DNA of 64,000 bases, taken from assembly GCA_000831005.1 (NCBI GenBank), contig CP007152.1, forward strand, positions 3,348,001 to 3,412,000, written 5' to 3'. Shown here one piece after another: positions 11,701 to 24,136 of the stretch. The stretch comes from Marinobacter salarius. Its GTDB lineage: Bacteria; Pseudomonadota; Gammaproteobacteria; Pseudomonadales; Oleiphilaceae. Within the stretch, counting starts at the first letter, position 1. Each line of letters opens with the position of its first letter. The notes below the pieces were generated by a model, which was not told where the DNA came from, made no database searches, and saw only the letters and a list, made by a program, of their open reading frames with translations. The position numbers and the translations under genes are program-made.

Positions 11701-12216
11701 GGCTCGCCAGCCCCAGCGTGTTGCCGGCCTTGTCGTTGCGCAACGTTCCATGAAGACCCGTACAGGGTCGACCATGGCGTTTATCACCCTGGATGATCGC
11801 AGTGCCCGCATTGAGGCCACTTTGTTTTCAGAGGCTTTTTTCGAGAATCGGGAGTTGCTTCAGTCCGACCAGGTCATTGTGGTGGAAGGCCAGGTCAGCC
11901 ATGATGATTATTCTGGCCAGATGAAGATGCGCGTCAGCTCGGTGATGGATGTTGGTACGGCCCGGCAACAGTTCAGTCGTGGTCTCAAGCTCGCTATTCA
12001 CGCGGATCAGCTTCAGAACGGCCTGCTGGATAAACTGGACTCCACGCTCAGGCCCTTCCGTTGTGAGGGCAGCCCGGTATGGATTGAATACAGTAGCGAT
12101 AATGCCAGTACCGTATCGAACTGGGTGAATCGTGGCGCGTACAGCCCGATGACGACCTGTTATTGGAGTTGAAATACCTCGTAGGCGACCAGTCGGTAGA
12201 ACTGGTCTATGATTGA
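8738..12216 (+). CDS. dnaE: DNA polymerase III alpha subunit (three frameshifts)
   Basis: Catalytic subunit of the replicative polymerase. The PHP domain is at the N-terminus ([16 protein letters not shown]), the palm carries [12 protein letters not shown] with the catalytic aspartates (about 9939-9974), followed by helix-hairpin-helix and OB-fold regions ending in LVYD. Three breaks interrupt it. Near 9113 two bases are missing (GAAGCTGATT where family ..EGLIALSG.. needs GAAGGCCTGATT). Near 10647 one base is missing (the true sequence should read [11 protein letters not shown]). Near 12112 one base is missing (ACCCGT expected), after which the frame reads IELGESWRV to a stop at 12216. Joined, it has the normal length of about 1,160 residues. 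An essential gene cannot be this broken in a living cell, so sequence errors are the likely cause. Confidence 0.95.
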
Positions 12217-12278
12217 TACTATCCGGCAAGGTTCATCCCGGGTATGGCGGACACGTTGAATAATTACGTTTTTGTCAG

Positions 12279-12306
12279 AAAGCGGACTCATACGAAGGTC
12301 CGCTTT
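12279..12306 (+). other. Hairpin in the dnaE-accA spacer
   Basis: AAAGCGGAC at 12279-12287 pairs perfectly with GTCCGCTTT at 12298-12306 around a 10-base loop. The stem is terminator-like but no long T-run follows, so it may be an attenuating or RNA-stabilising structure. The remainder of the 176-base spacer shows nothing I can assign. Confidence 0.4.
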
Positions 12307-12392
12307 AGCCAATGCTCAGGCGCTGCTATCTTTGTCCAAAATTCTGGTTTGGCGACTTACATTCTCGCCTTGCAAGCAAATGATGGAACATC

Positions 12393-13344
12393 ATGAACCC
12401 TAATTATCTGGATTTCGAACAACCGATTGCCGACCTTGAAGCCAAGATTGAAGAGCTTCGCATGGTGGGAAATGATACCGATATCAACATCACCGATGAG
12501 ATCAGCCGGCTGCGCAAGAAGAGTGTCAGCCTGACTGAAAGCATCTTCTCGAACCTCAAACCCTGGGACGTAGCCCGCCTGGCTCGTCATCCCCGCCGGC
12601 CCTATACCCTCGACTACGTTGACATGATCTTTGACGACTTCGACGAGTTGCACGGTGACCGTCGCTATGCGGATGATCAGCCATCGTCGGTGGCACTGCC
12701 CGCCTGGATGGCAAGCCAGTCATGGTGATTGGTCACCAGAAAGGCCGGGAAGTACGCGACAAGGTAAAGCGGAATTTCGGTATGCCGCGCCCGGAAGGGT
12801 ACCGTAAGGCTTTGCGGCTGATGGAGATGGCTGAGCGTTTTCGCATGCCGATCCTGACCTTTATTGATACCCCGGGTGCTATCCAGGTATCGGAGCCGAA
12901 GAGCGTGGCCAGAGTGAAGCGATCGCCTTCAACCTGGCCGTCATGTCCCGCCTGAAGACGCCGATTATTTCTACGGTGGTAGGCGAGGGTGGCTCTGGCG
13001 GTGCTTTGGCCATCGGCGTGTGCGATCAGTTGAATATGCTTCAGTATTCCACCTATGCAGTCATTTCACCCGAAGGCTGTGCGTCAATCCTGTGGAAGAG
13101 TGCGGAATACGCTTCCCAGGCGGCAGAAGCGATGGGCGTGACCGCCGACCGACTGAAGGATCTTGGGCTGGCGGACAACGTTATTACAGAACCGCTGGGC
13201 GGGGCGCATCGCAGCCTGGAAGAAATGGCAGAATCCCTGCGTGAGACCCTGAGTAAGGGCATTGCCGAACTCGGTCGCCTGCCGGCCGACGAACTGGTGT
13301 CCCGCCGCTACGAGCGGTTGACCCGATATGACACCGGCCGGTAA
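12393..13344 (+). CDS. accA: Acetyl-CoA carboxylase carboxyltransferase subunit alpha (two frameshifts)
   Basis: Alpha subunit of the carboxyltransferase that makes malonyl-CoA, the first step of fatty acid synthesis; works with AccD. Reconstructed length is about 317 residues, as in Escherichia coli (319). Three open stretches cover the gene: DDQP..., then [14 protein letters not shown]..., then the C-terminal part containing [13 protein letters not shown] (the oxyanion-hole glycines). The first break, near 12678, is repaired by one C (GATCCAGCC), giving [16 protein letters not shown]. The second, near 12881, is repaired by one T (GCTTATCC), giving [15 protein letters not shown]. It follows dnaE as in most gammaproteobacteria. 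Confidence 0.95.
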
Positions 13345-14690
13345 CCCCGGCTCCGGAAGAGACTGGCCGGAGGCGCTATGTACTCCGGTCAGGCACCTGC
13401 CTGATCATTCACACCTTCGCATTGCCCTCAGCGGTGGCATGGACTCCGTTCTGCTTCTTCATGTTGCCACCTGGCTGTACGCCCATAGCGGCCAGATTTC
13501 TGCGGTTCATATCAACCATCAGTTGCAGCCTAACGCCGATCAAACCGAGCGTTTCTGTCGATCGATTTGCCGGCAGCTTGGTGTGCCACTCGACAGTCAC
13601 CGTGTCACCGTCAGCGGTCGCGAATCTTCGGATATTGGCGCTAGCGGTGGCGGTATTGAGGAGGCCGCCCGGAATGCGCGTTACCAGGTGTTTGAGGAGA
13701 TTCTGGCGCCGGGAGAGTTACTGTTGATGGCCCATCATGGTGATGATCAAGCTGAAACAGTGCTGTTTCGGTTGTTGCGCGGGACTGGCATGGCGGGGCT
13801 GGGTGGTATGCCGGTGACACGCCCTCTGGGTGCTGGTCGGCTGTATCGACCACTGCTTGATTTCAGTCGCGCAGAGCTTCACGGATGGGCAGTTCAGCAC
13901 GGTATCGAGTGGATGGAAGATCCCAGTAATATCGATGAGCGCTTTGATCGCAACTTTCTCCGTACGTCGATTTTTCCTCTCCTCAAGTCACGCTGGCCGT
14001 CGCTGATCAGTCGTATGGGGCATACCGCCCATTCGTGTCGAGAGGGGGACGAGTTGGCTGCAAAGCTGGCGGAAATCCACTTTAAACAATGTGCCGGGCC
14101 TTCTGGTGAGCTTTGTTTGAGTGCGCTCGGTGCACTGTCTCTGGCGGAGCAGAAAAACCTGCTGCGCTGGTGGGCAAGGTATTTTCGTTATCAGCCCCCG
14201 CCATTGCAGACTGGCCGCAGGTTCTGGAAGATTTTCTGAGCTCGCCGGCGGACAGGGAGCCGGAGCTTCGGGGAACGGGGTTCGTGATTCGACGTTTTCG
14301 GGGGTGCCTGTACCTGGTTCCCGAGTTCACGAAATTGCCTGCCGGAAAGCCTGTCCTGGTTCCGGATCAGGCGCTATCGTGGGGTGGATGGCGATTGACG
14401 CTGGCGGCGTCAGGTAAGCTAAAACACCGGCGCCGGAAATAAGGGTATCTACGAGGGCAGGGGGCGAACGCATCCGCCCAGCCCCTGGCGGCCCGTCGAA
14501 ATTATTGAAGAACTGGCTTCAGGAAAAAAATGTTCCACCCTGGGAAAGAGCCCGGCTACCGCTGCTTCTTGAGGTGGTGGACGGCCATGAAGAAGTGGTC
14601 GGAGCTGGCGACTTGTGGGTTTCCGGCAAATACTGTGGAGAGGCCCCGGCCAGTGGCTGGCGGATTGTTGTGGAGCGGGAATGTAATTGA
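13328..14690 (+). CDS. tilS: tRNA(Ile)-lysidine synthase (two frameshifts)
   Basis: Modifies C34 of the AUA-reading tRNA(Ile) to lysidine using ATP. The PP-loop ATPase motif [12 protein letters not shown] is near residue 35, followed by the AxxHxGDDQAET-type segment ([15 protein letters not shown]). Breaks occur near 14210, where one G (TTGGCAG) joins PPPL to [11 protein letters not shown], and near 14424, where one A (five instead of four) joins ASGKLK to [19 protein letters not shown]. The C-terminal TilS domain follows with [19 protein letters not shown] and ends ERECN. The start ATG at 13328 overlaps the accA end by 17 bases. It is essential in most bacteria, so the breaks are best read as sequencing errors. 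Confidence 0.92.
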
Positions 14691-14730
14691 GAAGGTGGCG
14701 CCTTTCTGGTAGTCTGGCGTCCCATCTTGA

Positions 14731-17267
<2,537 letters not shown>

Positions 17268-17284
17268 GCGTTCCAGAAGGACTG

Positions 17285-17404
17285 TGGGAGTGAGCGGGAA
17301 CGGCCCTACGAAAATGTGCGGAGCCATGGATGGCGGAGCCCAAGCGCACAGGGATGTGCTTTTAGCGTTTTTCGTAGGGCCGTTCCCGCTCGCTCTTACT
17401 CCCA
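17285..17404. repeat. Palindromic intergenic element with two GGA-loop hairpins (copy 1)
   Basis: The outer stem pairs 17292-17314 with 17369-17391 without mismatch (23 bp), extended by TGGGAGT/ACTCCCA at 17285-17291 and 17398-17404 with a six-base bulge. Inside lie two small perfect hairpins, GCCATGGATGGC (17323-17334, loop TGGA) and GCACAGGGATGTGC (17346-17359, loop GGGA). An 8-base direct repeat GCGGAGCC occurs at 17318 and 17333. The element fills most of the kdsA-eno gap. A second copy with the same plan but other stem sequence is at 36609-36714. Confidence 0.8.
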
Positions 17405-17411
17405 ATTTTGA

Positions 17412-18740
<1,329 letters not shown>

Positions 18741-18747
18741 AGGATAC

Positions 18748-18770
18748 CCTGTCGGCGGGATGCTGACAGG
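18748..18770 (+). other. Hairpin directly after eno
   Basis: CCTGTC at 18748-18753 pairs with GACAGG at 18765-18770, with a few further pairs inside. It lies just before the true terminator and may stabilise the 3' end of the eno mRNA. Confidence 0.35.
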
Positions 18771-18782
18771 TAACCGATCCGG

Positions 18783-18827
18783 AAAGGCCATCGTGATCCT
18801 CAAAATGTGAGGCATGATGGCCTTTTT
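18783..18827 (+). terminator. Rho-independent terminator after eno
   Basis: AAAGGCCATC (18783-18792) pairs with GATGGCCTTT (18816-18825), with an inner CCTC/GAGG stem, followed by a run of five T (18823-18827). Confidence 0.8.
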
Positions 18828-18847
18828 GTACAACTGGTTAGCAGAAC

Positions 18848-18877
18848 TTGTTGCTAAACTACACTAAGGTCTATACT
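18848..18877 (+). promoter_or_regulatory. Candidate sigma-70 promoter for ftsB-ispD-ispF-truD
   Basis: TTGTTG at 18848-18853 and TATACT at 18872-18877 are 18 bases apart, between the eno terminator and the ftsB start 37 bases downstream. Confidence 0.45.
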
Positions 18878-18913
18878 TACTGTCCGGTTGATGCATCGTA
18901 AACGGAATTCGCA

Positions 18914-19186
18914 ATGAAGTTACTCTGGTCCATCATGATTATTCTTATTCTCCTGCTGCAGGTGCGCCTGTGGGTTGGGGAAGGTAGTTTTGCCCAGGTA
19001 TGGGGACTGGAGAACGCCATTGCCGAGCAGCGCGAGGAAAACGCCGAGCTTTCAGCCCGCAATGAGCGTCTCTATGCGGAAGTTCGTAACCTCCGCGGTG
19101 AGAAAGGTGCGGTTGAAGAACGTGCCCGCATGAACCTGGGGCTGATCCGCAACGATGAAACCTTCTTCCTGGTGGTCGAGCAGTAA
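18914..19186 (+). CDS. ftsB: Cell division protein FtsB
   Basis: Small bitopic divisome protein, 90 residues, that forms a complex with FtsL and FtsQ at the septum. The N-terminal 20 residues (MKLLWSIMIILILLLQVRLW) form the membrane anchor; residues of about 30-70 form a coiled coil (AIAEQREENAELSARNERL), and the end shows the conserved EERARMNLGLIRNDETFF segment. Position between eno and ispD is the standard gammaproteobacterial order. Intact. Confidence 0.95.
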   Translation: MKLLWSIMIILILLLQVRLWVGEGSFAQVWGLENAIAEQREENAELSARNERLYAEVRNLRGEKGAVEERARMNLGLIRNDETFFLVVEQ

Positions 19187-19225
19187 CCCAGCCGCAAGCC
19201 AGGCCGATCAAAGCTGACCACGTCC

Positions 19226-19923
19226 ATGAGTAAACCCCGCTATTGGTTGATTGTTCCCGCCGCCGGTTCCGGCCAGCGAATGAAGGCAGACTGCCCGAAG
19301 CAGTATCTCAGGCTGGACCATCAATATATCCTTGATATCACTCTCTCCAGGTTATTGGACAATGCTGATTTTTCAGGTTGTGTGGTCGCTATTCGCGCGG
19401 ACGATCCCTGGTGGCCGGAAACTGCAGCCAGTTCTGACGCACGTATAGAGTCCTGTGCCGGGGGCGCTGAGCGTGCGGATTCGGTATTGTCTGCACTTGA
19501 GGCACTGGCCTCTCGGGCGGATGACGACGATTGGGTGCTGGTACACGATGCCGCCCGGCCTTGCCTGCATCCCAATGACCTCGAACGATTGCTGACCCAA
19601 CTTCAGGATCACCCTGTGGGTGGCTTGCTGGCGACGCCGGTGGCCGATACGCTCAAACTTGTGGCAAGTGACAGCAATCAGGTGGAGACAACCATCGACC
19701 GTCGTCATCTGTGGCGCGCCCTGACTCCTCAAATGTTCCGTTGTGGCGCCTTGAGGATGGCTCTGAAAGCTGCCATTGCGTCAGGTTACCCGGTGACCGA
19801 TGAACCTCGGCCATGGAATACGCAGGCAATGTTCCCTGTATCGTTGAGGGGCGACCGGATAATATAAAGATTACGGTACCCGCTGATCTGGCACTGGCCG
19901 GTTTTATCCTCAGCCGTCTCTAG
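19226..19923 (+). CDS. ispD: 2-C-methyl-D-erythritol 4-phosphate cytidylyltransferase (frameshift near the 3' end)
   Basis: Third step of the MEP isoprenoid pathway: couples CTP to methylerythritol phosphate. The CTP-binding glycine-rich N-terminus is [19 protein letters not shown], and [11 protein letters not shown] is the conserved central motif. The frame breaks near 19804: after GYPVTDE the expected [15 protein letters not shown] continues one frame over; one A (GAAACC for GAACC) would restore it. With that base the protein runs to a TAG at 19921-19923, about 233 residues, ending FILSRL. It precedes ispF, the next-but-one enzyme of the same pathway. Confidence 0.93.
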
Positions 19924-19965
19924 CGGCAAGCCTGCATCGTTACTGATTGAAAAGGAAACAGCACT

Positions 19966-20444
19966 ATGCGAATCGGGCAGGGCTTTGATGTCCATGCTTT
20001 CTGTGAGGGAAATCAAGTCGTTATTGGCGGTGTGACCATTCCGCACACCCATGCCTCAAGGCCCATTCCGACGGGGACGTGCTTTTGCACGCCCTTGCAG
20101 ATGCCCTGTTGGGTGCCGTGGCCCTGGGCGACATCGGTCACCTGTTTCCCGATACCAGTGATGAGTGGGCGGGAGCGGACAGCCGGGACTTGCTGCGCCG
20201 CGTGATGGAGCGTGTTGCCGGTGAAGGGTATGGTGTCGGTAACGTGGATGCCACCATTATTGCCCAGGCCCCGAAAATGGCGCCCCATATTGAGGCCATG
20301 CGGTTGACCATTGCCGAGGATCTTGCCATCCCGGCGAGCCGGGTCAGCGTCAAGGCGACCACCACCGAAAAGCTGGGCTTTGCCGGCCGCGGTGAGGGCA
20401 TTGCGTGCCAGGCGGTTTGCCTGCTGGAGCCGGTTTCATCATGA
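19966..20444 (+). CDS. ispF: 2-C-methyl-D-erythritol 2,4-cyclodiphosphate synthase (frameshift)
   Basis: Cyclises CDP-methylerythritol 2-phosphate to MEcPP, with release of CMP, as a trimer with zinc. The N-terminus [12 protein letters not shown] holds two metal ligands (Asp and His). The frame breaks near 20053; one G (CATGGCC for CATGCC) gives the conserved [22 protein letters not shown], which carries the third ligand. The C-terminal [19 protein letters not shown] is intact. Restored length is about 159 residues, as usual. Its stop overlaps the truD start (ATGA at 20441). Confidence 0.95.
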
Positions 20445-21541
20445 CGGATGCTCAGCACGCTTCCAACGGCTGGCGACTCGACTGGCCAACCTCCTCGGGC
20501 TCTCGGGTGGCTTCGGCGCGTATCAAATCGCTCCCCGGCGACTTTTTCGTGGATGAAGATCTGTCTATGCCCGATGACAGTGGCGGTGGGGGAGAGCATC
20601 TGTGCCTGCGTCTGGAAAAAGTCGGGGATAACACCGACTACGTGGCGCGGCAGCTTGCTAATATCTGCGGTTGCAGGCATTTCGACGTGGGTTTTTGCGG
20701 GCTGAAGGACCGTCATGCGGTCACGCGTCAGTGGTTTAGCCTTTATCGGCCGGGACAGGAAGACGACGATGGAGCGTTCATCCAGGCGGTGGAGGAACAC
20801 TGGCCGGTATTGGCTCAGTACCGCCAGGCTCGAAAACTGAGGCGGGGCGATCATCAGGGCAACCGGTTTGAGCTGGTGCTAAAGGACGTGGTCGGCGACA
20901 CATCTGCTATCGATGCGGCTCTGGCCCGGTTGCGGGACCTCGGATGCCCGAATTATTTCGGTTCGCAACGGTTTGGCCATGGCGGTGCCAATCTGGATAG
21001 GGCGCTGACCATGGACCCGACAACACTGAACCGTCGGAGTGGTCGCAATGTCAAAAAGCGTGGGCGAGGGCGGTCAACCTCTGGCAGTCGCGACAGTAAG
21101 AACGTATTGTACTTTTCGGCGGCACGTTCGTGGTTATTCAACGAGGTGCTCGCCCATCGTGTTGAGACTGGCACCTGGCTGGAACCTCTGGAGGGAGAGC
21201 CTGGCGCCTGTGAAAATCAGAACCTGATGGTGACAGGTCCTCTCTGGGGCGACGGTGGCACCGAGGCAGTGTCGGTCCAGGGCGAAATCGAGCGTTCCGT
21301 GGTTGCGGAGCACCCGCAGCTGGCAGCGGTGTTTTCAACCACCCGCATGAAGCCTGAGCGTCGGCCGCTGAGCCTGAAACCGGAAGGTCTGGAGTGGCAT
21401 TGGGACGGCAATGACCAGTTGCGGTTGTCGTTCCGGCTTGCGCCGGGGCAATACGCAACAACGTTGCTGGACGATGTGTTTGATATAATGGACGCAACCA
21501 CGTTTATTGGAGAAAATTGTGCGAATTCTGTTGTCCAATGA
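20441..21541 (+). CDS. truD: tRNA pseudouridine(13) synthase TruD
   Basis: Makes pseudouridine 13 in tRNA(Glu). About 366 residues from the ATG at 20441, chosen over the upstream in-frame start because it overlaps the ispF stop as ATGA. The catalytic Asp segment is visible as [18 protein letters not shown], and the insertion domain begins [20 protein letters not shown] basic, low-complexity stretch ([18 protein letters not shown], about 21044-21097) replaces the shorter linker seen in E. coli. The 3' end overlaps surE by 23 bases. Confidence 0.92.
   Translation: MTDAQHASNGWRLDWPTSSGSRVASARIKSLPGDFFVDEDLSMPDDSGGGGEHLCLRLEKVGDNTDYVARQLANICGCRHFDVGFCGLKDRHAVTRQWFSLYRPGQEDDDGAFIQAVEEHWPVLAQYRQARKLRRGDHQGNRFELVLKDVVGDTSAIDAALARLRDLGCPNYFGSQRFGHGGANLDRALTMDPTTLNRRSGRNVKKRGRGRSTSGSRDSKNVLYFSAARSWLFNEVLAHRVETGTWLEPLEGEPGACENQNLMVTGPLWGDGGTEAVSVQGEIERSVVAEHPQLAAVFSTTRMKPERRPLSLKPEGLEWHWDGNDQLRLSFRLAPGQYATTLLDDVFDIMDATTFIGENCANSVVQ
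21481..21489 (+). promoter_or_regulatory. Candidate extended -10 promoter for surE-pcm
   Basis: TGATATAAT (TG, one base, then the consensus TATAAT) lies inside the 3' end of truD, 29 bases before the surE start. No good -35 box sits at the usual distance, which fits an extended -10 promoter. Confidence 0.4.
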
Positions 21542-22283
21542 TGATGGCGTTCATTCGCCTGGTCTTCAGGCCCTACACGACGGGCTCCAGGGGCTGGGCC
21601 ATCTTGAAGTCGTGGCGCCGGATCGGGACCATAGCGGTGCCAGCAATGCCTTGACGCTGAGCCGCCCGCTAACAGTGGAAGACCATCCCAATGGCTTCCG
21701 GTCCGTGGACGGGACCCCGACAGATTGCGTTCACCTTGCGGTTAACGGGCTGTTTGAAGAGCCGTTTGATCGAGTGGTCTCGGGCATCAATACCCACGCT
21801 AACCTCGGCGACGATATTATCTATTCGGGTACGGTGGCGGCTGCCACCGAGGGCAGAAACCTGGGGTTGCCAGCAATAGCGGTATCGCTGGTGAACGAAG
21901 GCCGTTTCCACTACGAAACGGCGGCCAGGGTTGTTCGCGCGTTGCTGGAAAGCGATCAGCCGTTAACTCTTGGTCCTCGATGCATTCTCAATGTGAACGT
22001 TCCCGATGTGCCATGGGAAGATATTGCCGGCTTCCGCGTGACCCGGCTTGGCCATCGCGACCGGGCTGAAGGCGCGGTGCCGATGACCTGCCCCCGGGGC
22101 AAGTCCCGTTACTGGATCGGTGCCGCTGGCAAGGGCAGCGACGCCGGACCGGGGACCGATTTCAACGCGGTGCGCGAGAATTACGTTTCGATCACTCCCG
22201 TCCATGTGGATATGACGCGCCATGAGGTACTGTCGCCACTGCGAGAGTGGGTTGAGTTGCTGTCAGGACGGGAGGGACGTTAA
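21519..22283 (+). CDS. surE: 5'/3'-nucleotidase SurE
   Basis: Metal-dependent nucleoside monophosphatase linked to stationary-phase survival. The N-terminal metal-binding motif reads [38 protein letters not shown] nucleotide and metal residues follow ([14 protein letters not shown]). About 254 residues. The start is set at GTG 21519 because GGAG (21509-21512) is six bases upstream and it gives the canonical N-terminus; a TTG at 21507 is the alternative. The TAA stop shares its last base with the pcm ATG (TAATG). Confidence 0.95.
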   Translation: MRILLSNDDGVHSPGLQALHDGLQGLGHLEVVAPDRDHSGASNALTLSRPLTVEDHPNGFRSVDGTPTDCVHLAVNGLFEEPFDRVVSGINTHANLGDDIIYSGTVAAATEGRNLGLPAIAVSLVNEGRFHYETAARVVRALLESDQPLTLGPRCILNVNVPDVPWEDIAGFRVTRLGHRDRAEGAVPMTCPRGKSRYWIGAAGKGSDAGPGTDFNAVRENYVSITPVHVDMTRHEVLSPLREWVELLSGREGR

Positions 22284-22939
22284 TGGTGGCAGCGATTGAC
22301 GGTATTGGAATGACGTCCCGCCGAACCCGTATGCGACTGATACAAAGGCTCAGAGAGGCTGGTATAGCCGATGAGCAGGTGCTTACGGCCATGGCGGACG
22401 TGCCGCGTCACATATTCCTTGATGAAGCGCTTTCCCATAGGGCCTACGAAGATACTGCGCTGCCCATTGGCTACAGTCAGACCCTGTCTCAGCCTTATAT
22501 TGTCGCGCGAATGACAGAATCCCTGATGCACCACAAACCCCGGAAAGTGCTGGAACTGGGAACCGGGTCGGGCTACCAGACCGCGATCCTTGCCGGGTTG
22601 GTGGATCAGGTTTTCAGCGTTGAGCGCATCAAACCGCTCCAGGACCGGGCCCGTGACCGGCTTCGACAGCTTGGCTACCGTAACACGATGCTCAAGCACG
22701 CAGACGGAGGTATGGGGTGGCCAGAACAGGGGCCGTTTGACGGCATCATCGTCACCGCGGCACCCCGTGAGATCCCGCCGGAACTGAAAGACCAACTGGC
22801 GGATGGAGGCGTTATTGTGGCGCCGATCGGCGAGGGCACACAGATGTTGGTGGAAATGGTACGCCAGGGCGACCGTTTCGAGACCAGGGATATTGAACCG
22901 GTGCGTTTTGTGCCGTTGTTGGGTGGGGTTGTACGGTGA
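22283..22939 (+). CDS. pcm: Protein-L-isoaspartate O-methyltransferase
   Basis: Repairs isoaspartyl residues in aged proteins by SAM-dependent methylation; 218 residues, cytosolic. The SAM-binding motif VLELGTGSGYQTAIL is at about residues 88-102, and the substrate region ALPIGYSQTLSQPYIVA precedes it. It overlaps surE by one base and the next gene by four bases (GTGA), so surE, pcm and the DUF368 gene look like one coupled unit. A GGAGG-type site lies just before its ATG. Confidence 0.95.
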   Translation: MVAAIDGIGMTSRRTRMRLIQRLREAGIADEQVLTAMADVPRHIFLDEALSHRAYEDTALPIGYSQTLSQPYIVARMTESLMHHKPRKVLELGTGSGYQTAILAGLVDQVFSVERIKPLQDRARDRLRQLGYRNTMLKHADGGMGWPEQGPFDGIIVTAAPREIPPELKDQLADGGVIVAPIGEGTQMLVEMVRQGDRFETRDIEPVRFVPLLGGVVR

Positions 22940-23916
22940 CCGCAGAACGCCCCTCTGAGTCTTCTGCCGACGTACCTCACTCCCATCACCCCTTTGCGGT
23001 ATTCCTGAGGGGCATGGCCATGGGGGCGGCTGATATCGTCCCCGGCGTGTCGGGTGGCACCATTGCATTCATTACCGGCATCTACTTCCGGTTGCTGGAA
23101 GCCATCAATGCCGTTCCACAAGCCTTCTTCCAGCATCTGATCCGTGGTCAGGTGAGGCAATTCTGGGCGGCGTGTGACGGCACCTTCCTACTGTGTCTGC
23201 TGGCGGGGATCCTGGGCAGTATTGCCACCCTCGCGTCCGTGATCAGTCATGCCCTTGCCACTTATCCGATCCTTATCTGGAGTTTTTTCTTCGGCCTGAT
23301 CGTCGCGTCAGTGTGGCACGTCGGCCGTCAGGTTCGTCGTTATGAGCCATTGTTGCTGTTGCCATTTTCGGTGGGAACCGTTTTTGCCTGGTGGGTAACG
23401 ACTTTGTCCGGCAGCCCGTTGTCGCCCTCTATGCCGGTGTTCTTCGGTGCCGGGGCCCTGGCCATCTGCGCCATGATCCTGCCAGGAATCTCCGGCAGTT
23501 TTATCCTGGTGATTCTGGGTATGTACGTCCCGGTGCTGGACGCCATACGTTCCCTGGATCTGGGCATCCTCGGGATTTTCGCTGTTGGTTGCCTGGTCGG
23601 TTTACTGTCGGTTGCCCGGCTCATTACCTGGGCGTTCCATCGCTACCATGACCTTGTGCTGGCGTTGTTGACTGGCTTTATGGTGGGGGCGCTGAACAAG
23701 GTCTGGCCCTGGAAAGAGACACTAAGCTGGCGCACCAATAGTGCCGGCCAGCAGGTGCCCCTGAACGAAGCAAGCGTCAGTCCGATGGGCTATGCTGAGT
23801 TGACCGGTGACGAGTCACAGTTACTGCTGGCGATAACCTGTGCGTTCGCCGGTCTGTTGCTGGTTTTGCTGGTGGAATGGGTGGGCAGGAAAAAACAGCC
23901 TGGCGCCGCCCGCTAG
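22936..23916 (+). CDS. DUF368 (PopT-type undecaprenyl phosphate translocase) membrane protein
   Basis: Polytopic membrane protein of 326 residues with roughly eight hydrophobic segments. The N-terminal signature LRGMAMGAADIVPGVSGGTIAF and a repeat-like internal AICAMILPGISGSFILVIL mark the DUF368 family, of which members have been shown to recycle undecaprenyl phosphate across the inner membrane (PopT). The C-terminus has two more segments and a basic tail. It starts at GTG 22936 with a four-base overlap with pcm, placing a cell-envelope lipid carrier recycler inside the surE-pcm-nlpD-rpoS stationary-phase cluster. Function here is by family, not proven. Confidence 0.85.
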   Translation: MTAERPSESSADVPHSHHPFAVFLRGMAMGAADIVPGVSGGTIAFITGIYFRLLEAINAVPQAFFQHLIRGQVRQFWAACDGTFLLCLLAGILGSIATLASVISHALATYPILIWSFFFGLIVASVWHVGRQVRRYEPLLLLPFSVGTVFAWWVTTLSGSPLSPSMPVFFGAGALAICAMILPGISGSFILVILGMYVPVLDAIRSLDLGILGIFAVGCLVGLLSVARLITWAFHRYHDLVLALLTGFMVGALNKVWPWKETLSWRTNSAGQQVPLNEASVSPMGYAELTGDESQLLLAITCAFAGLLLVLLVEWVGRKKQPGAAR

Positions 23917-24136
23917 CCTGGTTTTCTGCTCGCTGTTGTGACGGCGTTCACGGGCGTATCGAGACTAAGTGTTACTTTTTGATCCGTACGGTTGTTTCGG
24001 GCAGTAACAAACGCAACAGATGGGTAACTTGGTTTCATGCCCAAAATGTGCAATAAATTAGCAAGTTACTTAAAACACTTTATAAACCGCCGAATTTTTT
24101 ATACGAATTACTAATAACGGGCGTATTTTTATTCTT

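Noticed and set aside
9113..12216. Programmed ribosomal frameshifting in dnaE
   Set aside because: Some bacteria do use split or recoded dnaE-like genes, but here the three breaks lack slippery heptamers, are not at one site, and the same kind of break appears in 19 other genes.
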